Below are positions 37,401 through 47,010 of a stretch of 64,000 nt of DNA, one piece after another. Numbering within the stretch: the first letter of the stretch is position 1; each line of letters begins with the position of its first letter. The position numbers and the translations under genes were made by a program. A model generated the notes under the pieces. It worked only from the letters and a program-made list of their open reading frames with translations. It was not told where the DNA came from and did no database searches. This DNA comes from Muricea muricata (Eukaryota > Cnidaria > Anthozoa > Malacalcyonacea > Plexauridae): assembly GCA_963855995.1 (NCBI GenBank), contig OY979721.1:15975893-16039892 (forward strand). Direction: 5' to 3'.

Positions 37401-40400
37401 AAGCAATCAGTATTAGCCTTTCATAACAGATTCACGCGATTTTTCTACTGTGTCAATTGAAAAGATGCATAAAACAAGGCAGTCAGAGAAAGCAGCGCAC
37501 AAAATTAACCAAATGAATGCATTTGTTTAGTTGTTAGCAAACGCCGTTCTTCATGATGTCTTGCCCGTCGTTTACGAGTTCGAAGGAACGACATTGTATG
37601 GACTACTGGAACATCTTACCAAAGTATTACAAGGACGGAAAGCCAGGTTTGAGTTCTTAATTCCTCTGTTTGCTAGGTAAGATAGCCTTCAAAATTGTAA
37701 TACGAAAATTATACTCACTGTTTAATACAGATCTGTTGGGTTATTTACTGGAGGAGAGAGTGGTAGTCTTCAACTCATTCGAGGTATAGTGGAACATACA
37801 GGTTCATCTCGGGATTTTTTATGATATAGTACTTTGATTAATTGACACGTCGACATCTGACAGCCAATGCTAAATTCTCAATATTGAGGTGTTTGTGTTG
37901 TTACAGATTGCACTATATCACTATCATCATTGAACGAACCTGAAATCCACAATTTCTGGCAATCATTAAGTATGAATATCATCCCACAAGATGAAAATGG
38001 TCATATTGATATCTTCTATCCTCTGGGTGGAACAGGTGAACATACCACGCAATCTTATTGCACATATTGAGTTATGATTTAAAAAGTTCGTTATTTTAAC
38101 ATTTGTACATTTCTACAGATGCTGGAATGGAACTATTGAGCCAGCTTCAGATTATGACTGAATTAACGTTCTCATCTCCAACGGGTACTGCGTCCACTCG
38201 TTTTAAAGGTTAGTGCAAGACGAAAGTTCCTGGAGGAATTTGTTTCTTTTCAAAAACATTGATGATTGTTGTTCTAAATTATACATATCAAGCTACAGGT
38301 ATTTGTTTTTATAATAAGTTTTAGTTGACGAAAGCTGGCTTCCAGTACCTGAAGAAGACGTAGAAAGAGTTGCCAATGTATATTTTAATGAAGTTAAACT
38401 GTGTGCCTGGAGCAAGACTGCAGAATACATCCAGGTTGGTGGAAGATAATTTATCCCATGCTGCAAAACAAGTTAATTGCTGCAAAATAGTAACTCACAT
38501 ACTGCTGATTAGGAATTGATCAGTTAAAAAAAAATTCAAGTCAATGTTACCGTTTAAAATCGTCCTGTATAAGTTAGGATCAGCTTCATCCCCTATGATA
38601 ACGTTAAATCAGTAACTGCAGGTAGTAATAGCTTCACTGCATCTTTGAAGGCAATAACTGACCGTGCTATTCTCTTCAACTTACGCTGCATCACGCAGTA
38701 ATGCGCGTGACATTTTCCGTGTATCACTTGTTTTGGAGAATCTGGTGATGAGGTTCTCAAACTCATTTTACCAGGAAAGTTTAAATGAAGTTCGTTCACA
38801 TCTTTGTGGACATTTTGAAGACGAAATTTATGGTCTCGCTGCGAATATCGTGGGTATGCTTTTTTGCCATACTACATTCACTTTTTTCATGTAGTCTGCT
38901 TACGCATTAAGTAAAAAATGAAATCTATCTTACTACAGGTGGAATAATGTTCAAAGCTCTTGGTTTAGTAGAGTTGAGTGAACTTCAAGATGTCAGTAAA
39001 ATATTAGTAAAAGCTTTAGTTCTGATGGCACAACAGAAGCATATGGAAAAGGTACATTGCACTAGCACCATCAACACTGGCTTAAATTATATATAGTTTC
39101 AAATATTGCTTCAAATTTTCCTGTATCTAGGCTAAGCCCATCACAAGTCTTATTCACTGTCTACAAGAATGCGAAAAACAGCGAAGCTCACGAAAGAAGC
39201 CAACAAAAAAGATCAATAAGGTTAATTTTTGCTTTTTTAAAAAAATATTTCCTACAAACGAGTGAAAATCTTAAACAAGACGTTTGGGGATGAATAGGAT
39301 TTAAAAGATGGGACAGGAATCAACCCTCCATAACCCCACCTCATGATGAGAATGCTGTACGTTTTCAGAAAGTTCCACTCGATGAAAAAGAGCCTTTAAA
39401 AGAAAGAGAAATTATTTACTCAGACGATGAGTTTGAGTCGGAAAATGATGGATTGAATGAACAAACATTAGTAAGAAGGAACCTCAATATCTCCTACTTT
39501 TAGTCAGAGTTCTCTTCACTGATCTTCATTTGCTTTTTTGCAGAGTTCAACTCTTACAGGGAGGTTATCATTAGGAGAAAGACGTTCAGTGATTGCGCAT
39601 GAGATACTCAGCACCGAGAGAGAATATTGTAATACTTTGACTATCATACAAGATGTATTCAGGAAACCTCTAGAAGCCTCAATTAAATCTAACAGGTACA
39701 ATACAATGGACGATTCCGCTTTTGGACAAACTAATAAATATTCCTTATTCAAAAGTTTGTTTAAAAGAGGAATGGTCCTTTAAGCTGTGGCCAAATTGAG
39801 CCTAAAAAACATAATAATAATTATGTTCCAATCAATACACACTTATTGATTTTGTCTTTTCAAATTCAGACCAGTAATTGGTGATGCAAATATCCGAATG
39901 ATTTTCAATGACAGCGAAAGCCTGCTGCGAGTAAACAAGTAAGTGATAGACTGCTTTAGAACTTGTGTATCTGAATAATTGCGATTTAATGACCAATTTT
40001 ATTTCTCGCTATATTATTGTGGAAATAATACCTGTACACATTTGCCAACCTCACTTTACAGAAAACTTCAAAATGATCTTTCATGTCGTTTAGAAGAATG
40101 GGATTCCCACCAGGTATATGAAGGAAAACGCAGAATTGTTTGTTTTTCTCTGCTGGCAGCATACAAATAAAATTTCACTGTATCCAGCAATGTGGTGAAT
40201 ACCGCAGTGAACGGCAGTATTTTTTTCTCTCCATGGATGTGACGCGTGGCTCTTCATGCCCATTTCCCTTGCTTTTTAATTTAGTGTCTTGGTGATGTGT
40301 TCCTGAAATTCAACACGAAATGTAAAGCATACATCAATTTCTTGAATAACTATCCAATAACGTTGGCTACGATTGACAAGGTCCGTATAGGTTGCTTTTG

Positions 40401-43400
40401 TTACCTTCTTTTCTTCTTTCATGGTTTCTTACTGAAAAGATTAATGACAGCAACTTCATTATTTCTGTTCAGTGTCAAAAACAGCACCCTGCCTTTCGCG
40501 GATTCTTGCTGCAATTGGAAGAACAGCCGAGCACAAAACTTTCGAGGTATTTGAAAAGGATAAATAGTCATCCAATCTATACCTCCAATTTGATCTGTGT
40601 ACTGCCACTAATTGGTTTTATTTGCTCTTTAATACTTTGTTCTTTCTTTAGTCTTCCAAACCTGTTGTTAGCACCTACGAAGCGAATACATGAGTAAGTA
40701 TATACAGGGTTATACGCCGTGAACTTTGTTATATACGACTGACGACCGGCTACTTAACTAGTTTTTTATGTAGTTTCTTGCAATCAAAACCATCTTGAAA
40801 ATGAAAGTTAGCATAGTTCAATGAGTTTAGAAATGAACTTCAGTTTATAAACACAGAAGAGATTGAATTTGCATGACTGACTGGCTTCGCCACTGCTCTG
40901 ACCTCCTCCCCTCCCTTTGTACCACATTTGTACAGAACCGTCTATATACTTCTTTGACTCTATATCTTGATGACATTAACCCTGAGTATATCTATAATAG
41001 AGAGAGGGGTGAGGGCTGCTTCTAACAGGAGAAACTTCAACTTTTCTTTCTGAACCCGGCTAACATCGAGGTTGGTAGATTGCCTGCATAAATAAGCCAA
41101 ATTTTTAACAATGCTCATTGTTTTCTTTGTATTTGCCTTTTGTTCTCTTTGATATTTTTATGGTACTTATGACGGTTTGGCTTATTTATTCATAAAATCT
41201 ACCGACCCTGGCCAACACTACCACACAGGAGCGAGCGTGCCAAATACTACTCGCGTTTTCTACAGAAATAATGATTCTTTTAAGCGACACAGATCAATTA
41301 GAGTTAACGCTAATCTCATGCATACGTTGATCATTTAACTTCGCAATTTTTTCTTCAAGGTATATCTGCCTGTTAGAGTCTTTTCTTCACCAAACACCAA
41401 TCGAACACAAAGATCACAAGAAATTGATCAAAGCTAATGAGCAATTAAAACAATTGAATCTGTTGTTTCATGAGGTGTGTTCAATAATCTATGGCTGAAT
41501 TTGTTCTTTCATTTGTTCACCTTAGCATTGTGAAAATTATAAAATGGAGTTCTTCTGATAGTCTTTTTTCAATTTCTACGTCAGTATACGATTATAAGCA
41601 ACACATTATTTTTTCAATTTCCATTCCTCCATATTTCTGTACTGTCATCTTAAACATCTTGAAACGCTCTTTACTCTTATTTGTTAGACAAGTACTAGGT
41701 TGCGTCGTGAAAAGTGCCTTAAAGAAATTCAACAGCGAATCGACAACTGTCCGGTACGCCCTAGCTTATCTTAAATTTTTTTAATTAATACACACGTTCT
41801 CTGACTAAATATTTTTTGAACGAGTTTTAGACTACCTGTCTTATCTCGAACATCAACCCTGGCGAGGGGTTGCTCTTCCAGCTTTAGTCAGTATGTGTCG
41901 AGACTATAGTTGCGTTAGTCATAGTCACATGTGTTATCCAAAATGTAAGAGTATTTTTTCACGATTAATGCATGATTATACATCGAAAGAGCTAAAGCAA
42001 TAATGAGAATATCAAACATGATACTCAGATACTGAGATACCGTACCTCAAAATACAAAAATTACTGTAGTGTATATAGAATGTGTATTTCATCAGTGGCG
42101 GATCTAGCGTAAGTCAAAATAAATTACCACAGCTCATTCTAGGATATATTTACATTTTAAAATACCTTCAAAGCAACTTCATTGGTTAGATTTTATTCTT
42201 TTGAAATTCATAACCTATGACATTGTTATAAAGTTATTTTGAATTTAAAGCTGCTATAATTTATTTTGACTTACCCTGGATCCGCCACTGTATTTCATTA
42301 TGTTTCTAATTTTCTAATATTTTTCTACTTTACCATGAAAAATATCACCCCCCCCTCCCGTGAATCCATTCCTGGACTTCAGACCTGATCTTTTGCTATA
42401 TTGCTTGCTTCAAGGCTTTGGTTGAAAGGGGACGATATTTTATAAAACAAGAAGATGTTGTTCACTTAAAACAGACAGATGATAACGAAGTAAAAGCGGA
42501 ATTCAGGTAAATGCGTTTGTACAGTAGCTATACGTTTTCAATTATAGTTTTCATTATAGATGTTGTTCAAGCCGAGAAGATCAAGGCAAACGTTTTATGT
42601 AAATCAACGTTGATCTTTATCACGTATAAGGACTCATGGCCATGATTAATGAGCTTTTGAAACTTAGACTTTGTTTGTATACTAAAGAAGTCTGATACAT
42701 ATATATGAATTTATAATTTCTCTCCTCTTTGTTTTGCAGAGTGTTTCAAAACATTGGACATTTGGGATTATTTCTCTTCAATGACTGCCTCGTTTTGGCT
42801 ATCAAAAATCTTACAGCCGTGCCATTTCAAAGAGTTTTGGAAATTTCTTATAAGTAAGACGATGTAATAATTAAAAAACACTTTGTTCGATTGTTTACGT
42901 TTCTAATGGACCTATAATTGATACCTGTTACAAGGAAGAACAAAAAACACGACAGACGCTCTTTTTGTTTAGGTAAAATTATTTTAGGTTTGATGCGTAG
43001 CTTAGTATAGGCTTAACTTTTTTCAAATCTTTAATGTAATTTGATTTAGATATCACCAGTCGCTACCTTTGTCAACTTTAAGACTGGAGGATATTAGTGA
43101 CACGAAATGTGAGTGTGCCATGAACATGTTTAGCAAAGCTTGACAATGTAGTTTTGTTTTCTCAGGTTAAACATCCAACAAGTCCCCATACATTCCCCAT
43201 TGTTATTTGGATTATATATTTATCTGGGGGCGGTTGTATCAAAGGCGTTTAGCTAAAACGGTGGATAAGTAAAATTTAAAAATCAATTTTACATCTAGTA
43301 CGGAACCAAAATTATGAGTTTAATAGAATAAATATTTAGTTTTACATATAATTGTTCTTTTCAGGTCAAAAAATTAATTAGTTGGTTTGTTTATATAACA

Positions 43401-43756
43401 TGCAAACTTGTTTTGTATTTTTGACTTATCCACCCTTTAAGCTAAACGCCTTTGATACAACCGGCCCCAGACCAGTTGGGCTTTAAAAGTACTACATTGG
43501 TTCTCTTGTGTTTGATTTGTACATTTGTAAAAACGTAAACAACTAGGGATGATATCTCATATATGAAAGACACTAACTGCTCCTGTCTGTAGTTACCAAA
43601 CTCTGCCGTTTTGTTTTAGACACAAAAAATGCATTTATAATCGTGACGAACAAACGACGATGGATCTGCCAGGCCAAATCTTCTGAAGCGAAATGTAATT
43701 GGGTATCTTTACTGAACACTTACAAAAGAACAACAGTCCATCTAAATAAAGACTAG
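33812..43756 (+). CDS. ECT2L: ECT2L-like protein: F-box plus Rho guanine-nucleotide exchange factor (whole gene)
   Basis: A gene of about 28 exons over 10 kb. Known ECT2L proteins combine an N-terminal F-box with C-terminal DH and PH domains, so they may link SCF ubiquitin ligase function to Rho GTPase activation. The same order is seen here: F-box exon 35051-35425, a middle domain with PRIIFISSQISAYE, a DH domain starting EILSTEREY, and a PH domain with GLFLFNDCLVLA. The proposed first exon, 33812-33988 (59 codons, basic N-terminus, donor GTTAGT), joins in phase 0 but is supported only by frame and splice site. Two joins are unresolved: one near 36.46-36.73 kb and one before 38699. See the part-gene entries for exons. 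Overall identity is secure from domain order and motif recall; exact gene structure is less so. Confidence 0.85.
34211..34290. repeat. Short hairpin in intron 1 of ECT2L-like gene
   Basis: TTTACACTTTACCATAC (about 34214-34230) pairs with GTATGGTAAAGTGTAAA (34267-34283), an inverted repeat of 17 bp with a 36-bp loop. Confidence 0.75.
34379..34448. repeat. (TA)n microsatellite
   Basis: An uninterrupted TA dinucleotide run of about 70 bp in intron 1 of the ECT2L-like gene. Confidence 0.97.
35051..35425 (+). CDS. ECT2L: F-box exon of the ECT2L-like gene
   Basis: A 375-nt phase-0 exon. It encodes a segment with QRKRFFDFIL, then DFTTILPKVVSTHIFSYLDP, RSLCRAASVSWHWRWL and IIWKRKCLKF. The pattern LP..v...IFSYLDP.sLcraa.Vs..W is the F-box, which binds Skp1 in SCF complexes. 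The following GAWKKHY matches the conserved post-F-box stretch of ECT2L. Acceptor TTTTCTTCAG and donor GTAAGT are strong. Confidence 0.9.
35686..35800. repeat. Dispersed repeat family 2, copy 1
   Basis: Sequence starting GTCGTTTAAGCCGAGAAAAT and including GATCTTTATCACAAATAAAG matches 42562-42660 in the same orientation, at roughly 80 percent identity by eye. Both copies lie in introns of the ECT2L-like gene. Confidence 0.7.
36015..39470 (+). CDS. ECT2L: Middle exons of the ECT2L-like gene
   Basis: Exons read: 36015-36144, 36216-36454, 36726-36810, 36969-37026, 37114-37183, 37336-37398, 37531-37646, 37731-37783, 37907-38035, 38119-38208, 38325-38434, 38699-38853, 38939-39051, 39131-39220, 39369-39470. 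The block PRIIFISSQISAYE, followed by a Rossmann-like VLPVVYEFEG and later HIDIFYPLGGT and GMELLSQL, matches the conserved ECT2L middle region as I recall it. A stretch rich in Lys and Asp/Glu precedes the DH domain. Two problems remain. An extra open segment at about 36475-36571, with a good donor, does not fit phase and may be chance or an alternative exon. Exon 38699 needs a phase-2 upstream partner while 38434 ends in phase 0. Confidence 0.78.
39544..43756 (+). CDS. ECT2L: DH-PH (Rho-GEF) exons of the ECT2L-like gene
   Basis: Exons: 39544-39695, 39870-39938, 40062-40113, 40285-40380, 40473-40546, 40652-40693, 41360-41474, 41688-41753, 42415-42506, 42740-42853, 43050-43108, 43620-43756 (TAG). 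All phases join. The DH domain begins AHEILSTEREYCNTL (conserved region 1 of Dbl-family GEFs) and runs through FLKFNTKCKAYINFLNNYP, and LPNLLLAPTKRIHEY, corresponding to the conserved LP.ll..P.QRi..Y motif that contacts the GTPase. A coiled region follows, then a PH domain with LFLFNDCLVLA and, in the last exon, AFIIVTNKRRWICQAKS with a late tryptophan. The product should catalyse GDP/GTP exchange on a Rho-family GTPase. Confidence 0.9.
42093..42290. mobile_element. hAT-type MITE with 8-bp target-site duplication
   Basis: Ends CAGTGGCGGATCTAG...CTGGATCCGCCACTG form terminal inverted repeats that continue for about 34 bp (GTAAGTCAAAATAAATTA). The element is flanked on both sides by TATTTCAT (42085-42092 and 42291-42298), a perfect 8-bp target-site duplication. 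The CAGTGGCGGATC termini and 8-bp duplication are typical of hAT non-autonomous elements. It lies in an intron of the ECT2L-like gene. Confidence 0.93.
42562..42660. repeat. Dispersed repeat family 2, copy 2
   Basis: Same family as 35686-35800: GTTCAAGCCGAGAAGATCAA at the start and GTTGATCTTTATCACGTATA further on. Confidence 0.7.
43223..43472. mobile_element. MITE with about 50-bp inverted repeats
   Basis: The left end, TCTGGGGGCGGTTGTATCAA followed by AGGCGTTTAGCT and GGTGGATAAGT, is mirrored at the right end (43420-43472) with two or three mismatches. The interior is AT-rich and non-coding. It sits in the last intron of the ECT2L-like gene. I could not define a target-site duplication. Confidence 0.82.
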
Positions 43757-44029
43757 ATTTTAATGCTTGTTGGTTTAGCTGGTAGTCTTGAATATCAATT
43801 GGGTCGAAAAGGCGCAAAAATCGTTCTCGGAAGTGAAGAAAATCAATTAAAGAAAGGCGTGGTCAGCTGAGTCAGTTAGCTACCAAAATCCGTCCGGGCG
43901 TCTTGGATTTCTAATCGGCTTGGAGCCACTGTTTTTGCTTTCCAAACCTTACACTTAGTTGTTTCTTAAATGCCGTTCACGCATGTATACTGTAGCCAAC
44001 CAAGTACTATAAACAATGAACAAATTTCT

Positions 44030-44217
44030 TGTATGTTTGCATGGTGAATATCAAATTAAAATATAATTTTGTGGAAACACCACGTAAATTTAGTGTCGCA
44101 AAGCTTTCTATTTTATATAAGGCAATATTATTTTTAGTGATGAAGATCCGAGCTTACGGATCGAAAGATTTGCGCTAAAAAATTTACGTAGTGTTTCCAC
44201 AAAATCATATTTTAATG
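44030..44217. mobile_element. Hairpin MITE, family 1, copy 2
   Basis: Inverted arms TTAAAATATAATTTTGTGGA... (44055 on) and ...CCACAAAATCATATTTTAAT (to 44217), with the family core GTGTCGCAAAGCTTTC / GGATCGAAAGATTTGCGC. The flank CTTGTATGTTTGCATG is shared with the copy at 3365-3573 in inverse orientation, so it belongs to the element. Confidence 0.82.
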
Positions 44218-44924
44218 AACAAATTTACCTTTTAATAAATTATGAAAGCTACTAAAAAGTTGTATTTGATGTAAAAAATTTTATACTTTCGGTATAAGAA
44301 AAACTTTGAAGGCAATTTTGCCATATTTAGTTTACAAAATTGCGGCTGTTTGGCATTAAGTATTTTGAAACAAAACTCAGAAAAACTAGCTTGGCTTTTG
44401 TATTCAGTAATAGCGTTCCTGAAATGTTGATCATGCTGTTGAAAAAAGTAAACTACCATCAATACAGCTGTACATATAGAAAGTCAAACATAATATCAAT
44501 TTATTTATAAACCAAGAGCAATTTTGAAAATATTAGCACCTGATCGACGCACGTGTGAAACTATATAACCACTCAGAAAGGTTCTTGCAAAATAGTAGGA
44601 ATGTTCAGCATACCGAAAAACTGAAAAACGGTATTGAACTCAATAACGGTATATCGGTTTGCCCGAAACTTCTGATATACCGTAATTTTTCGCTATACCG
44701 ATAATAAGGCCATGTGATCGATTTTGCTTACTAAGACGGGTTTGTAATAACTTGAAATATGAGTAAAATTTGTTCTAAAGAGCTTCTAAATCATTATAGA
44801 TTGTTTTGCCACTGCATGTTAGGACGATATTCCATTTTATAAATGAAGTTGGTGAAATATTTCATGTTTGAGTGCAATGATTAATGTATGAAATAAGCAA
44901 CTTTTGCAAAAATATATATCCATT

Positions 44925-45315
44925 ATAAATGGACCATTCCCCTTTTAGATAAACTTTTGAATTAGGAATACGAATTAGCCCAGCTGAAAAGAGCATCCTA
45001 AACTTAGTAAAATTGTGAAGTTTGGTTGCAAAATATTGTAAAATGTGGAAAATACACTTCTGTGAAGTTTGCAAATTTTGCATACTTTTGTATTAGGCGC
45101 GGAAAAATGTAATCAGATTTCGAAATGTGATTACACTTTTCCGCGCATAATACAAAAGCACACAAAATTTGCAAATTTTACAGGTCTATATTCTCCACAT
45201 TTTACCATGCTATGCAACCAAACTTCACAATTTTACTAAATTTAGGATGCTCTTTCCAGCTGTGATAGTGAATATTCCTAATTCAAAAGTTTGTGTAAAA
45301 GGGGAATGGTCCATT
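44925..45315. mobile_element. Large fold-back element with about 190-bp arms
   Basis: The left arm (about 44930-45106, from TGGACCATTCCCCTTTTA to TATTAGGCGCGGAAAAATGT) is the inverted counterpart of 45132-45315 (TTTTCCGCGCATAATACAAA to AAAGGGGAATGGTCCA), with moderate divergence. The centre is near 45118, with a loop of about 25 bp (TTCGAAATG...). The arms show short open frames but no known protein. Confidence 0.85.
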
Positions 45316-45983
45316 GTTGACGATAAGAAACTAATGAAATGTTTGAACCAGAACAGCTGAAAATACCATGAAGTCAAATAAATATACTTCTGTTTATTAT
45401 TCAACCTCATGTAAAAATAAAATTAATTTTCAAAATTTACATGCTCATTTTGTTACACGTAGGCCAATGTTAAATTGGTCATGATATAATGCAGCACGCA
45501 AAGCAAAACTCCACATTAGCCAGTGGACCTAGATTGGAAGGATAACTGAATGTAAGTATAGACCCAAGAATTTACGGTTGTATACCACTGTGGCTGGTTG
45601 TCCAAAGCTAGCTGGGTTAGCCGTTATCCTGGTTTAAAGTTTAACATACTGCATGCGTTAGTCTTCCGTACTTTGACTCATCCGTAAGTTTATTTAAAGA
45701 CGTCAGAAAACAAAACCAGCATTGATTTTTCCTGGATTGATCCAGACAAGATTTCGAATATATTTCCAAGCTAATTATTAAACAAGATGCTGGAAAATAT
45801 CCAGTAGCTACATTTTACCTTAACACAGAGCTAGGTTAATCGCCTTTTGAATGAGCGAACCCTGGAATAAAGTTAAACTGTCCATTATGAGTGTAACATT
45901 TTGATATTGCACGAAATTTCCTAATCTTAACTAACTGAGTTTTTTACTTCAGAAAAAGTTAAAGAGATTTGAAGGAAATCAGT

Positions 45984-47010
45984 ATGGTTAACAAGCTCGT
46001 CACTCTAGTTTTTCTGGCAACATTGGTGTTAGTCAATGTACATGGAGAAGGTAAATCACTATAAATTATTAAACTATTTAACTATAAATTAAAAAAATAT
46101 TGCCTCGCTTTTCACGACTAGTATGTTTGGGCACAATAAGGAGACGGTCAAATATATGAAGCAATTTGCATTTGCTCCATCTGTGTCAATTTAAATTAAT
46201 GAAAAACATGTCTTCTAATTCTATAGACGATCTCAAGGAATTAGATGACGTGGAAGAAGAATTTACTGAACAAGAAAGTAAGATAAAAGCAAGAACCAAC
46301 ATTACAATGACGTTTGTTTTATGGAGGGGTGGGCATTAGAATGGTGTTTTATGGGGAAGTGATTAAAAGATTGTGGGTAGTACACAGTATCTGGGAGGTG
46401 TTTGTGTTGGAGAGTTGTCTGTTCTATAGATCTCGTGAGTGTCCAAATTAGAAGTCTGTATTATAAGGTATAAGGTGCCAGAAAAAATTGGATGTTCAAA
46501 ATGTAAGGTTCCTTGACTCTGTGGTACCACGCTCCCTTTAAAATACCTCTGAATATATATGCCTTATAAAAAGTATAGTTTACCTTGTTTTATATCAGTT
46601 ATGACATATACAGTTATGATTTGTTATGACAGTATGACAGTTTATGTCTTGGTCAATTTTGCAGCATGTCATTATCGTTTATTCTTATTTTTTGGCAGTC
46701 GAGGAAGACGAAGAAACGAGTGACCTTTTACGACCAAAACGACTTTTCGGAAGAAGGAGCAGCAGGGGTGGATTTGGACGTACAAGAACTGGTGGTATTC
46801 GAACAGGAGGTACGTGCGCAATGCTGGACTAGTAGGATCTAGAAGATGGCAAGGATAATATCACAGCGCCTTTCAGATGGTTGTGGCCAAATATAACTTA
46901 GGTTTGAAAATTATAGGCAGGTCTGTCAGATCTGTACAAAAACATTTTCTGTTGTGTAAAATGACCCATTCGCTCATTTTTAGGTGGTTTTTTGGGTGGT
47001 TCAAGATTTG
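45984..47010 (+). CDS. Signal peptide, acidic propeptide and start of the basic arm
   Basis: Exon 45984-46050 begins MVNKLVTLVFLATLVLV, a clear secretory signal. Exon 46227-46277 and the start of 46699-46809 are highly acidic (runs of Glu and Asp). They end at LLRPKR, which fits the furin consensus R-x-K-R, as actinoporin precursors typically have an acidic propeptide ending in Lys-Arg. After the site the sequence turns strongly basic and Gly-rich (RRSSRGGFGRTRTGG). Exon 46984-47010 continues with a Gly-rich stretch. The charge reversal suggests the acidic part neutralises the basic arm before processing; that is inference. Confidence 0.82.

Larger units (their letters stand above)
43757..45983. 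other. Intergenic region between ECT2L-like and actinoporin-like genes
   Basis: Contains a family-1 hairpin MITE (44030-44217) and a large fold-back element (about 44925-45315). Otherwise no gene was recognised. Confidence 0.55.
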
